The notes under the pieces are model-generated. The model was not told the origin of the DNA. It worked only from the letters and a program-made list of their open reading frames with translations, and made no database searches. A DNA stretch of 40,173 nt. It comes from CAVYHX01 sp963768415. Its GTDB lineage: Bacteria; Pseudomonadota; Gammaproteobacteria; UBA9214. Where the stretch lies: positions 1-40,173 of the forward strand of contig CAVYHX010000050.1 of the NCBI GenBank assembly GCA_963768415.1. The letters run 5' to 3'. Shown here piece by piece: positions 9,444-19,067 of the stretch. Made by a program: the position numbers and the translations under genes. How positions within the stretch are numbered: the stretch's first letter is position 1; each line of letters opens with the position of its first letter.

Positions 9444-11021
9444 TTGTACGCATCTTCGGAGCAACGCCTGTCCGCGCTCGTCAACTCGGGGAGCAGCGCC
9501 ACGCTAGCGGGCGGTAAAACCGGCCTGGAAAAGGAAAGCCTGCGGGTTGGCCCGGATGGCAGCATTGCCCAGACCCCGCATCCCGCCGCGCTGGGTGCAG
9601 CACTCACTCATCCCTCGATCACGACAGACTATTCGGAAGCCCTGCTGGAGTTCATCACTCCGCCGCTGGACAGCCCGGTTGCTGCGCTGGCGTTCCTGCG
9701 GGAACTGCAGCATTTTGTCTACCTGAAACTGGACAACGAACTGCTCTGGTCCTCCAGTATGCCCTGCGTGGTCGCCGGCGAGTCCAGCATCCCCATTGCG
9801 CAATACGGCAAATCCAATGCCGGCATCATGAAGACAGTCTACCGGCGCGGGCTCGGATACCGCTACGGCCGCGTCATGCAGGTCATTGCCGGCGCCCATT
9901 ACAACTATTCGTTTGCGGACAGCTTCTGGCCGGTCTACCAGCACCTTGAAAAGAATACCGACCCGCAGCAGGATTTCATTTCCGCTGCCTATTTTCACAT
10001 GATCCGCAACCTGCAACGCTATGGCTGGCTGGTACCCTATCTCTTCGGGTCGTCCCCGGCAGTCTGCAAATCATTCCTGTCCGGCAAACCGACCCAGCTG
10101 CAGGAATACAACGAGAACAGTTACTACGGACCCTATGCGACTTCGCTGCGCATGTGCGACATCGGCTATCAGAATGCCTATGAAAACGAGGCCGGCTTCA
10201 AGGCCTCTTATGACAGTCCGGCCGCCTATATCGAGAGTCTGACCCGGGCCATTGAGACACACTGCCCGCGCCACGAGGAAATCGGCATCAAGGTTGACGG
10301 TAAATACCGGCAGCTGAATGCCAATATCCTGCAGATCGAGAATGAATACTACAGCTCGGTCAGGCCCAAGCAGGTACCCGGGTTGTATGAAAAGCCGACC
10401 CGGGCCCTGCAACGCCGCGGGGTCCGCTATGTGGAACTGCGCTCACTGGATATCAATGTGTACGACCCGCTGGGGATCAGTGCAACCCAGTGCCGGTTTC
10501 TCGAGACCCTGATGGCATTCTGCCTGTTTCAGGACAGCCCGGTGATTACTGACAGGGAGCGCATGGAAATCGACAGCAACCTGGACGCCGTCTGCTACCG
10601 TGGACGTCAACCCGGGCTTGAACTGCGCCAGAACGGCAAGGCGATCGAGCTCCGGCAGTGGGCCGCGGAACTGTGCACGGCAATGGCCGGATTTGCCGAG
10701 ATTCTGGATAGCGGCCAGACAGCCACACCATACCGGGCCGCACTGCAGGAGCAGACCGAGGTAGCCCGCGACCCCGACCGCACGGCGGCGGCCAGGATTC
10801 TGGCCGATATGAAGAAACATAATGAAGGTTACTTCCATTTTGCGAAGCGCATGTCGCTGCAGCATCAACAGTACTTTCTCGATCTGCCGGTCGCACGGGA
10901 ACAGTTCGAGAAATTCTCAAAGGCCGTCGAAAAATCATTGACTGACCAGCAGGTGCTTGAAGCCGCTGACAAGATTTCGTTTGACGAGTTTCTGGAAAAA
11001 TATTACGCACAGACGCTGTAG
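9444..11021 (+). CDS. gshA: Glutamate-cysteine ligase (proteobacterial type I)
   Basis: GshA forms gamma-glutamylcysteine from glutamate, cysteine and ATP, the first step of glutathione synthesis in the cytoplasm. The 525-residue frame is intact and of normal length. Typical segments are TGLEKESLRV near the N-terminus, TDYSEALLEFITPP, GAHYNYSF and GVRYVELRSLDINVYDPLGIS. The chosen start is TTG (9444-9446), because AAGGAAA at 9432-9438 gives a good ribosome-binding site and no ATG is suitably placed. It stands alone, divergent from fnr, and is followed by a REP-like palindrome. Confidence 0.95.
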   Translation: MYASSEQRLSALVNSGSSATLAGGKTGLEKESLRVGPDGSIAQTPHPAALGAALTHPSITTDYSEALLEFITPPLDSPVAALAFLRELQHFVYLKLDNELLWSSSMPCVVAGESSIPIAQYGKSNAGIMKTVYRRGLGYRYGRVMQVIAGAHYNYSFADSFWPVYQHLEKNTDPQQDFISAAYFHMIRNLQRYGWLVPYLFGSSPAVCKSFLSGKPTQLQEYNENSYYGPYATSLRMCDIGYQNAYENEAGFKASYDSPAAYIESLTRAIETHCPRHEEIGIKVDGKYRQLNANILQIENEYYSSVRPKQVPGLYEKPTRALQRRGVRYVELRSLDINVYDPLGISATQCRFLETLMAFCLFQDSPVITDRERMEIDSNLDAVCYRGRQPGLELRQNGKAIELRQWAAELCTAMAGFAEILDSGQTATPYRAALQEQTEVARDPDRTAAARILADMKKHNEGYFHFAKRMSLQHQQYFLDLPVAREQFEKFSKAVEKSLTDQQVLEAADKISFDEFLEKYYAQTL

Positions 11022-11048
11022 AATAATTGCGGTGATTATTTTTACCAC

Positions 11049-11116
11049 TGTAGGAGCGGTCTCCTGACCGCGATTGGGTTTCAGCCCAATCGCGCCGGAG
11101 GACGGCGCTCCTACAG
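11049..11116. repeat. REP-like imperfect palindrome after gshA
   Basis: The outer arms TGTAGGAGCGG and GCGCTCCTACAG pair, with inner arms CGCGATTGGG and CCCAATCGCG. The TGTAGGAGCG start is like the extragenic palindromes (REP) common in pseudomonads and relatives. It lies between the convergent gshA and a membrane protein and could also help end transcription. Confidence 0.75.
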
Positions 11117-11163
11117 GGTTCTTTATAACCGCCTTTGGGAGCCGCCCCGGTCCGGTGATTCAA

Positions 11164-11769
11164 TCAACCCGCCAGCACAAACCCGACACCGGCCAGATAA
11201 AAACCGGCCGGGTAGTGCCAGCGTTGCGGCCGGTCCCTGAGGTATTCCAGCACCAGCGTCAGTATCACGCCCATGATCATGTACAGCGGCACGACCTGGA
11301 TCGAGGTGTAATGCCGCAAGTCATCCGGCAGGTAGTAGAAATAGAACGTCCCGTAAAACAGCAGGAAAAACCCGTTGGCCAGTATCTCGAGCAACGGGCC
11401 GTCCAGGCCGGCGGCCAGTCCCTGCAACCAGCGCGGGCGAATCGTTATCTGCCGGTGATGCAAAACCCGGTGCAGGAAATACACGTAATAACCGTACACC
11501 GGCCAGATAATCAGATTCAGCGCCGAGGTATAACCGCCGTGAATCGGCCATACCCGGTATTGCCACAGGGGATCCCCGGTGACCAGGTAATACATCTTGC
11601 CCAGAAAGACCTCGCAGATAATCGCGACCAGGAAGGCCACGGCCATGGATAGTGCGAGCTGGTAACAATCGATGCGGATCCAGTGGCGTACCAGCAAGGA
11701 TCCGAGAAGGTAAAAAATTACGCTCCCGACAAGTGCGCCGGACAGCCCCTGCAAAATCAGAATGCTCAT
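11164..11769 (-). CDS. Unrecognised integral membrane protein (201 residues)
   Basis: I do not recognise the family. The intact frame encodes about five hydrophobic helices: residues ~5-27, ~38-55, ~82-100, ~125-148 and ~158-175, with charged loops such as HRVLHHRQITIRPRW between the third and fourth. Short conserved-looking features are GDPLWQYRVWPIHGG before helix 3 and DDLRHYTSIQVVPLY before the last helices. There is no signal peptide separate from the first helix and no cofactor motif. It converges on gshA across a REP-like palindrome. Cytoplasmic membrane location is inferred from hydrophobicity only. Confidence 0.7.
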   Translation of the reverse strand: MSILILQGLSGALVGSVIFYLLGSLLVRHWIRIDCYQLALSMAVAFLVAIICEVFLGKMYYLVTGDPLWQYRVWPIHGGYTSALNLIIWPVYGYYVYFLHRVLHHRQITIRPRWLQGLAAGLDGPLLEILANGFFLLFYGTFYFYYLPDDLRHYTSIQVVPLYMIMGVILTLVLEYLRDRPQRWHYPAGFYLAGVGFVLAG

Positions 11770-11796
11770 TTGTATCTTGGGGAACCTCTAAGGTGT

Positions 11797-11885
11797 CGTC
11801 ATTCCGGCCGGAGCGCAGCGGAATGCCGGAAGCCAGGACATAAAATTCAGCCGGTTACTGGATCCGGGCCTGCGCCGGGATGACG
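11797..11885. repeat. Dispersed repeat with CGTCATTCCGG-type ends
   Basis: The element begins CGTCATTCCGG and ends CCGGGATGACG, near-perfect terminal inverted repeats, and encloses a second palindrome (CCGGCCGGAGCGCAGCGGAA). Elements of this type are scattered in many proteobacterial genomes. It lies upstream of the membrane protein gene. Confidence 0.65.
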
Positions 11886-11910
11886 GGATAATTATTGATC
11901 AGAGCTTCTC

Positions 11911-12243
11911 TTAGATGTGCGAGACCAGCTTTGCTTCCGGTACGTACTCCTGGATGGCGCTGGCAATTTCCAGTCGTATGCCGTGTATGGGTTTGATGGA
12001 CACCCAGAGCAGGTTCAGCTTGAGATTGAACTCGGCAAATACCACCGCATGATTGAAGTGCGTCAGGGCAAGATGAATATCCTGCAGCGTCCTGTTGATC
12101 AGCTGCCGCGGCTTTTCCCGCAACCCGGGGACCAGCATCATGAAATCGGCAAGCGGCCTGCCCTCTTCATCATGTGACGGAGCCCGCATGCGCAACGGCT
12201 CTGACGAATCCTCGAACTGTAGAGAAACTTTTGGCAGGGTCAT
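11911..12243 (-). CDS. Hypothetical protein, 110 residues
   Basis: Function unknown. The frame is intact from an ATG at 12241-12243 and encodes a soluble, mixed alpha/beta-looking protein. Its middle (DIHLALTHFNHAVVFAEFNLKLNLLWVSIKP split over two predicted strands) is followed by HGIRLEIASAIQEYVPEAKLV. There is no signal peptide, membrane segment or metal-binding cluster. The organised alternation of hydrophobic residues and the codon use suggest a real gene. It stands alone between two dispersed repeats. Confidence 0.6.
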   Translation of the reverse strand: MTLPKVSLQFEDSSEPLRMRAPSHDEEGRPLADFMMLVPGLREKPRQLINRTLQDIHLALTHFNHAVVFAEFNLKLNLLWVSIKPIHGIRLEIASAIQEYVPEAKLVSHI

Positions 12244-12400
12244 GATGTTACTCGCGCCGCTAGTGCACTGACATCATAACCGAAAATCCGGATCCGCGAC
12301 CTGTAGTGTGAAAATTGCTGCCTAAACAAGGGACAACAAACGAAGAATACGATACATGGCCATACAAGTACCGCGTGAAAGCACAATGTCGGGGGAAATC

Positions 12401-12438
12401 GTAGGCTGGGCAAAGGAGCACAGCGGCGTGCCCAACCT
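12401..12438. repeat. Short GGGCAAA..GTGCCCAAC repeat
   Basis: GTAGGCTGGGCAAAGGAGC followed by GCGTGCCCAACCT is a degenerate single arm of the element that forms a perfect 30-bp inverted repeat at 39308-39378. It is non-coding. Confidence 0.55.
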
Positions 12439-12447
12439 GCAATTCTG

Positions 12448-12740
12448 GATCTTCCCCTGATTGAATAGGTAACTTAATCAATTTAGACGCGACGCATGCC
12501 TTCTGCCAGCACAGTTGTTGGCCGAATGAATTCGGCCCTACTCAATCAAACGTGTAGGGTCGAATTCATTCGACCAGCGGGATTTCACCGTCATTGAATC
12601 AAACGTGTAGGGTCGAATTCATTCGACCAGCGGGGTTTCACCGTCATTGAATCAAACGCGTAGGGTCGAATTCATTCGACCAGATTGATTTCATCTGTCA
12701 TCCAGATGCAGTTGTTGGCTGAATGAATTCGGCCCTGCTA
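12448..12740 (-). repeat. Dispersed palindromic repeat element, copy B, with internal 53-bp tandem duplication
   Basis: This is the reverse complement of copy A (2121-2285), starting with GATCTTCCCCTGATTGA and including CATCTGTCATCCAGATGCAGT near 12692-12712. It is longer than copy A because a 53-bp unit containing GTAGGGTCGAATTCATTCG repeats with start points near 12544, 12597 and 12650. The dyads GGYCGAAT-NN-ATTCGRCC are kept in each unit. The surrounding 12244-12773 region has no gene. Confidence 0.75.
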
Positions 12741-12773
12741 CCCAGTCGGCTGCGGGCGGTAACGCAGTGCATT

Positions 12774-13164
12774 TCAGGCAGCCAGCGCATCCCTGACCCG
12801 TTCCAGTTTCGCGCGGACCTCACCGGCCAGCGCCGCAATCCCTTCCACGGTCCACCAGTCCCAGCACGGCGGCAGGGTCCATAAAACCGACGGTCACCGA
12901 GCCGTCGTCCGCGGCGCGGACAACGACATTACAGGGCAACAGCAAGCCGATATCGGGATCGGCGTTCAATGCCTGGTTTGCCAGGGCCGGATTGCAGGCG
13001 CCCAGGATGATGTAGGGGTTGCGGTCAATATCCAGTTTCTTTTTCAGGGTCGCGGCAACATCGATTTCGGTCAGCACACCAAAGCCCTCCTGCTGCAGGG
13101 CATCCATTACCCGACTCCTGACTTCGTCCATCGTGCCGGCGACCGACACATTGAAACCGTACAT
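12774..13164 (-). CDS. DUF302 family protein (one frameshift near the C-terminus)
   Basis: The N-terminus MYGFNVSVAGTMDEVRSRV, the segment GFGVLTEIDVAATLKKKLDID, PYIILGACNPALANQAL and GLLLPCNVVVR are the hallmarks of DUF302 proteins, small cytoplasmic proteins of unknown role often found in sulfur-metabolising bacteria. After DPAAVLGLV the frame shifts near 12855; the correct continuation EGIAALAGEVRAKLERVRDAL ends at a TGA in 12774-12776, giving ~130 residues, the usual length. The conserved Cys in GACNP and the Cys in LPCNV are present. It is upstream of, and co-oriented with nothing but, repeat DNA on its 3' side; purC lies behind it on the same strand. Confidence 0.85.
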
Positions 13165-13243
13165 AGCTTGTTCCTCCGGGTAGTGTTTATTCGCTTGATC
13201 CCGTCCGCCCTGCAGGGACGGGAAATCGGTACAGCGGCAACTG

Positions 13244-14127
13244 TCAGTCGGTCAGGCGCGCCTGTGCCTCGCGGTATTTCGCCGCTGTTTTTTCGATCAC
13301 ATCCGCCGGCAGCCGCGGACCCGGCGGGGTCTTGTCCCAGTCCAGGGTTTCCAGGTAGTCGCGGACATACTGCTTGTCAAAGCTTGCCGGACTCGTGCCG
13401 GGCGCATAGGTGTCCGCCGGCCAGAAGCGCGATGAATCCGGCGTGAGAATTTCATCGATCAGGACCAGCTCGCCGTTCGTCGTCCAGACCGAACTCGAAC
13501 TTGGTGTCCGCAATGAGGATACCGCGCTCCCGGGCATAGGCGGCACAACTGGTATAAATCTTCAGGCTGACATCGCGCACCTGTTCCGCCAGCGCGCTGC
13601 CGATCAGCTCCCGGGTCTTGTCGAAGTCGATATTCTCGTCATGCGCACCGACTGCGGCCTTGGTGGAAGGCGTGAAGATCGCATCGGGCAGTTTATCCGC
13701 CATCAGCAAGCCTTCCGGCAGGGGGATGCCACACACCTTGCCGGTCTTCTGATAGTCCTTCCAGCCGGAACCGATCAGGTAGCCACGGACAATCGCCTCA
13801 ACCGGCAGCGCCTTGAGTTTTTTTGCCACAATGGCGCGCCCCTCGACTTCCGCGCGCGCGGCTGCATCCGGCAATACCTCGGCCAGCGGTCATATCCACC
13901 AGGTGATTGGGAACGATATTGCGCGTTTGCTCGAACCAGAAATTGGATACCGCCGTCAGCACGGCACCCTTGCCCGGTATCGGGTCGGGCAGCACGACAT
14001 CGAACGCGGACAACCGGTCCGTGGTCACGATCAGCAGATGATCCTCGCCCACCGCATAGATATCGCGCACCTTGCCGCGGTGCAGCAACGGCAGGTCAAG
14101 CTGGGTCTCGAACAGTACGTCTTTCAT
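13244..14127 (-). CDS. purC: Phosphoribosylaminoimidazole-succinocarboxamide synthase (two frameshifts)
   Basis: PurC (SAICAR synthase) joins aspartate to CAIR with ATP in purine synthesis. The start ATG at 14125-14127 gives MKDVLFETQLDLPLLHRGKVRDIYAVG, with LLIVTTDRLSAFDVVLPDPIPGKG next, the standard N-terminal ATP-binding region. A shift near 13880 leads to VEAIVRGYLIGSGWKDYQ and IFTPSTKAAVGAHDENI. A second near 13490 leads to GELVLIDEILTPDSSRFWP and ends at 13244-13246. Reconstructed length is ~294 residues, normal for this form. As purC is rarely dispensable, the shifts are best read as sequence indels. Confidence 0.9.
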
Positions 14128-14449
14128 TGATGGGCTACCCCGGTCTGGCTTGAACAAGCCGGCGATTGTACCTGTGAACCCGGGTCAATAATAAAATCAC
14201 CGGGGTCGCGGTACCATACGGCAGTCACCTGCGGGAATTGCTGCGCCCGATCATGCCGGCAGCGCTACCCAGGCTGGCGGCAGCAGCATGCGCCAACACT
14301 GCCAGCGCCTGAGAATAATACATTTATAACAGTGATATGAATTAACAGGTAAGATAGCGGATTTACGGGTAAGACAGCGTCCGGGGTGCTGCCAACGTGT
14401 CAGGCAACATGAATAACGGCGCGGACGCTGTAGAACTATTCGGACAGGC
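14128..14449. other. Intergenic region upstream of purC
   Basis: No gene is supported in these 322 bases. It separates the purC start from the end of the GGDEF-EAL gene on the same strand and must hold the purC promoter, but no clear -35/-10 pair was identified. An inverted GCGTCCG..CGCGGACGC pair near 14378-14431 could form a loose hairpin after the GGDEF-EAL stop. Confidence 0.5.
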
Positions 14450-16306
14450 TTATTTGTTACCGTAAACCGGTTCCGGACAGCAGTGCGTACCAAATGCGTC
14501 AATCGTGACCGGTTTACTGAACAAAAAACCCTGGATCACACAACAGCCGCGCGCCCTGAGATACTCCAGTTGCGGCTCGTTCTCGACGCCTTCGGCAACA
14601 ATTGACAGATCCAGGCTGCGCGCCATGGCGATAATGGCATCGATGATCGGGGCCCTGTCGTTACCGGGCTGGACCTCAGTGACGAAGGAGCGGTCGATTT
14701 TCAGTTCATCCAGCGGGAACTGTTTCAGATAACTCAGGGAGGAATATCCCGTACCAAAATCATCGATCGAGAGTTTGATGCCGAGCTCCTTGATGCGGCA
14801 CAGCGCCTCGATATTGGACGCAGCGTTTTCCATCAGCATGTTCTCGGTCATCTCCAGTGTCAGGTATTGCGGCTCCAGGCCGCTGTCATCCAGGGCCTCA
14901 CGAATGCTCGTCAGCAGATTGGGATCGAGAAATTGCCGTATCGACACATTGACCGCCATCTGCAACGGGGCCTGCCGCACCGTCTGCCACGCTTTGGCCT
15001 GCCGGCAGGCCGCGCGCAGCACCCAGTCACCGATCGGTACAATCAGGCCCGTTTCCTCGGACAGCTGAATGAAATCCAGCGGTGAAACCATCCCCAGCTC
15101 GGGATGGTTCCAGCGCAGCAGGGCCTCGGCACCGCAGATCTGGCCGGTCATGATATCCACTTTCGGCTGGTAATGGAGCAGCAGCTCGTCCCTGGATAAT
15201 GCGTTGCGCAGGTTGTTCTCGATACTCAACCGTTCCATGGACCTGGCATTCATTTCACTGGCATAGAACTCATAACAGTTACGCCCATGCTGCTTGGCAT
15301 GGTACATCGCGATGTCGGCGTGCTTGAGCAGGGTGTCGATATCGTCGCCGTCGTTGGGATATACCGAAATACCGATGCTGGGCGTGACGAACAGTTCGTG
15401 GCCGTTGATGTCAAATGATTCACTCAGGGCGTTCAGGATACGGCGCGCAATCCGTGCGGCGCTCTCGGCGGAATCTATGGTAGGCAGCAGAACCGTGAAC
15501 TCATCACCCCCGAGACGGGACAGGCTGATGCGGATATCGTCCTCACGGAACCTGCCGACGGCATCACCACCACGCAGCCGCAGTTCCAGCCGGTCGGCGA
15601 CCGCCTTCAATAGCGCATCACCGACAGTGTGGCCAAGGGTATCGTTGATTTGCTTGAAACGATCCAGGTCGATGTGCAGCACACCGCCGGATACGCCGGT
15701 CTGCCTGCTGTGTTCCAGCGCCATGGCCAGGCGGTCAGAAAAGCGGCGCCGGTTAGGCAGCCCGGTCAGGCTGTCGTAATAGGTCAGGTGGTCCTGGTAG
15801 GCCTTGGCTGCCAGTGTATTGCGCAAGCGCAGCGACAGTTCACTGGAATCCACCGGCTTGGCGAGGAAATCCGTTGCGCCGAGATGGAGTGCCTTGAGCT
15901 TGGTTTCCGAATCATCGGACGAGGTCAGGACGATGACCGGGATATGTTTCAGCTCGGCATCGGCACGTAATATTTCAAGTATCTCGAACCCGGTGACCAG
16001 CGGCATGACCAGGTCCAGCAGGATGACATCGGGGTCTTTCTGCCTGATGATACCGACGGCACGATTCGATTCACTGATGGTAATGAAGTTCCGGTAGCCG
16101 GCATCCTCCAGATACGTCTGCACGACCTCCATATTGATCGGCTCGTCATCGACCATCATGATGGTTGCATTGGCTATCAGTGATTCATGCTGAAAATCAT
16201 CGCCAGCCGCAGGGCCCGCGCCGGACGCATCAGCATGCAGATCATCCACTACCGGAGTGTCATTGCATTGCGCCGCGTTGCTGGAAAATAGTTTGTAGCT
16301 ATCCAT
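14450..16306 (-). CDS. REC-GGDEF-EAL response regulator (c-di-GMP synthesis/breakdown)
   Basis: This is an intact 618-residue cytoplasmic response regulator. Domains in order: a ~45-residue leader; REC (~47-165) with the acidic pair in VDDEP and phospho-acceptor D98 in LLDLVMP; GGDEF (~175-350) with the catalytic GGDEF at 266-270; EAL (~365-610) with EALLRW at 394 and the DDFGTGYSSLSYLK and LKIDRSFV motifs. Both output domains keep their signature residues, so it may both make and degrade c-di-GMP. The canonical RxxD inhibitory site is not found at its usual distance before GGDEF; an REDD lies a few residues further upstream. It sits 156 bases downstream of a hybrid kinase ending in Hpt, the likely phosphodonor. 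Confidence 0.95.
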   Translation of the reverse strand: MDSYKLFSSNAAQCNDTPVVDDLHADASGAGPAAGDDFQHESLIANATIMMVDDEPINMEVVQTYLEDAGYRNFITISESNRAVGIIRQKDPDVILLDLVMPLVTGFEILEILRADAELKHIPVIVLTSSDDSETKLKALHLGATDFLAKPVDSSELSLRLRNTLAAKAYQDHLTYYDSLTGLPNRRRFSDRLAMALEHSRQTGVSGGVLHIDLDRFKQINDTLGHTVGDALLKAVADRLELRLRGGDAVGRFREDDIRISLSRLGGDEFTVLLPTIDSAESAARIARRILNALSESFDINGHELFVTPSIGISVYPNDGDDIDTLLKHADIAMYHAKQHGRNCYEFYASEMNARSMERLSIENNLRNALSRDELLLHYQPKVDIMTGQICGAEALLRWNHPELGMVSPLDFIQLSEETGLIVPIGDWVLRAACRQAKAWQTVRQAPLQMAVNVSIRQFLDPNLLTSIREALDDSGLEPQYLTLEMTENMLMENAASNIEALCRIKELGIKLSIDDFGTGYSSLSYLKQFPLDELKIDRSFVTEVQPGNDRAPIIDAIIAMARSLDLSIVAEGVENEPQLEYLRARGCCVIQGFLFSKPVTIDAFGTHCCPEPVYGNK

Positions 16307-16462
16307 TCTGCTGGTTGTCGCTGTTGCGTCCCTTGCACGGAATCATTGTTCCAGCGCTGGTGGATTTACCGATACCGGCCGTGCCGGCATCCAGGATCTG
16401 CCTCATCTCATTCCTGTATCGGCGTAGGCGACACTACCTTGAACAGGATATCCTGGCGGTAT

Positions 16463-19010
16463 TCAGGCTGATATCTGCACGTCTGCGGGCACGCCTGCAC
16501 CCGGCATCTCGACCCTGCGGGCCAGCTGGCATACCTCGAGGAGCTGGGCCTCGATCCGGTCGTCACATTTCTCCTTTGCCAGCTTTTCCAGAGCGCCGGC
16601 CGGCTTGGTGAAGGCATCGAAGCCGACCGTGCCGCCGGAGCCTTTCAGCCAGTGCGCCAGGTTTGCCAGTTCGCTGTAGTTGCGTTCCGCCCACGCCTGC
16701 TCCATGGCCCTGACCTGTTCATCCAGGCGCCCCACGAACTTCTGGATAATCGCCTGGAAACGCGGATTGTTGGCCGGTAACCGCGATACCAGCGGCGCAT
16801 TATCAGTCATGCCGGGTTGCGCCTGCGCCTGAACCCCGGTCGCCGGTGGCGGCGCTGCCTGTACCGCAGCCGCTGGCAGGTGGGCCGGTTGCGTATTTTC
16901 CACCCGCTGGCCGCCGAGCAGGTCTGCTGACATCTGGATGATGCCGTCGATATCAATCGGCTTGGTCATGTAGCCGGTAAAACCGACGCCCATAATTTCT
17001 TTTTCGAACCCCTTCATGGCATGTGCCGTCAACGCAATAATCGGCGTCTGCAGGCCCTGCTGGCGCAGGTAACTGGTCGCCGTGCTGCCGTCCATGACCG
17101 GCATCTGGATATCCATGTAGATGATATCGAACGCGGTGTGCATGGCTTTCCCGACAGCTTGCTTGCCGTTTTCGGCACATTCCACCATCAGGCCGACCTC
17201 CTCCAGGACCAGCTTCAGCAACTCGCGGTTTTCATCACCATCATCGACCACCAGCACGTGTGCAGGCGGGAATTCCCAATGAGTATCGGAATCCGGCTCT
17301 GGTTTCTTCCTGCGCAGCCAGCAGTTCCTGGCCTTCCAGCAGCCTGATGTCCGCCAGCGGGCCGGTGGCGATGGTCGCCGTGAAAACGCTGCCCTTGCCC
17401 TGTTCGCTGTTCACGGTGATATCGCCGCCGAGTGCATGGGCCAGCTTGCGGCTGATCGACAGCCCCAGACCCGTGCCACCAAAGCGCCGTGTAATCGAGG
17501 TGTCGGCCTGCACAAACTCATCGAAGATAGAGTCCAGCTGGCTCTCGGACATGCCGATGCCGCTATCGATCACATCGATGGCCAGCAGTGGCTCCTTGTC
17601 TGATGCATTCAAACGGACAACCACACTGACCCTGCCCTGTTCCGTAAATTTGATGGCGTTGCCAACCAGATTGGTTACGATTTGTCGCAACCGCGCGGGA
17701 TCGGAGATGACCGTCTCCGGAATGGCGCCCGCAATCTCGAAGTCCAGCGCTATACCCTTTTCCTGCGCCTTGACGTTCAGCACCTGCACGACCTCGCGAA
17801 CAATGTCATGCGCCGGACACTGGATTTGTTCAATATCCAGATTACCCGACTCGACCTTGGAAAGGTCGAGTACATCGTTGATCAGTTCGAGCAGGTGACT
17901 GCCGCTGGCATGGATCGTGTTGAGGTATTTTTTCCAGTCGGCCTCGTCCTTGTGGTAGCCACGCTTGAGAATATCGGTGAAACCCAGGATGGCATTCATG
18001 GGCGAGCGAATCTCGTGGCTCATGTTGGCGAGGAAATCACTCTTCGCCTTGTTGGCGGACTCGGCCGCTTCCTTGGAGAGGCGCAACTCGATTTCCTTTT
18101 CCTCGAGCAGCGTCACGTCATCGAAACTGATCAGCACACCGCCCTGCTTGCCGCCGCTGCCCAGGATCGGGGAGCAGTTCACGATAAAACTGCGCCGTTT
18201 CGACTCGCTGTCGGTCAGATAGATCATGTCGTTGCGCTGCGGCGTGCCCTCGCTGAGCGCCCGGTTCCAGGGATAACTGCCGTCTGCGGGTGACGCCTCT
18301 TCGGCAGTGGACCACGCAAAGTCACAGGCCTGTGCGCCCAGCAGGTCATCCGGCGGTTTGCCGATAACCTCCGCGAACGCCAGGTTAGCCAGTACGATAT
18401 GTCCAGCGCCGTCGACTACCAGCAGCCCCTCGACCATGGTATCGAGCGCCGCGCGCACCCGCGTCGGCACCGCCTGGGAGGGATCCAGGTGGCGCAGCAT
18501 CTTGCCGAGATAAAAATAAAATATGATGAAGCCGGCGCCCGCGACAAACAGCACCAGTTGCAGCTGCGGGTTTTGCACCAACCCGACCCAGCCCGGCGAT
18601 GTCAGTGGCTGGACGCGCAGTTCCACATCTCCCCACTTGCCGTCGCCGGCCCATATCGGCACCCTGAGCTGATCTTCAGTCGAGTGTCCGTCTTCAGCAT
18701 TACTCCAGTCGGAGCCGTGATCACCGATGGTGACAATGGGTGCGCCGTTTACCGGGCGCACCGCGGCCGACAGGATATCGGGATTGCGCTTGACGATGAA
18801 TTCCAGGCTGGCCTCGAGACTCTGGATATCACCCTGTTCGATGAATAACGAACTGCTCGCGGCCACCGCCTCGGCCAGATTCGCACGCCCCTCACGGATG
18901 GCACCGTGCCGGTCGGGCACCAGCCCCAGGAAGATGGCCGACAGCAACAGGCTGACCAGCAGAAAGCCGAGGCCGATGGTGATATGGAACTTGGCAGACA
19001 AGCCTTTCAT
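16463..19010 (-). CDS. Hybrid histidine kinase with PAS, REC and Hpt domains (one frameshift)
   Basis: This is a membrane-bound sensor kinase for a multistep phosphorelay, ~849 residues when rejoined. TM1 (~10-31) and TM2 (~150-170) flank a ~115-residue periplasmic sensor. A PAS domain (~185-300) is followed by HisKA with FLANMSHEIRSPMNAILGF (H332), HATPase with VGNAIKFTEQG, DSGIGM and GGTGLGLSISRKLA, REC with LVVDDGDENRELLK and YMDIQMPVMDG, and Hpt with LAHWLKGSGGTVGF. The kinase frame runs into a false end at 17241; moving to the frame that reads PDSDTHWEFPPAHVLVVDD near 17296 joins it to REC-Hpt. AAGGA lies 6 bases before the ATG at 19008-19010. It begins 57 bases after the giant DUF4347 gene with no visible terminator. 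Confidence 0.92.
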
Positions 19011-19067
19011 CCAGGGTCCTTCGGGGTATAACTGCCTGGTGTCTTGTCTGGCGGTACGCTCATTGTG

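Noticed and set aside
12544..12690. Possible CRISPR array from regularly spaced repeats
   Set aside because: The 53-bp units are almost identical along their whole length, including what would be spacers, and no cas genes are present. It is a tandem duplication.
14251..14502. 83-residue - strand frame after the GGDEF-EAL gene
   Set aside because: It overlaps the end of the GGDEF-EAL coding region in another frame and has no ribosome-binding site or recognisable motif.
17241..17257. Separate histidine kinase and response-regulator genes overlapping at 17241-17257
   Set aside because: The REC frame continues upstream of its apparent GTG start with a sensible linker, and the kinase frame loses sense at the same point. 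One frameshifted hybrid kinase explains both.
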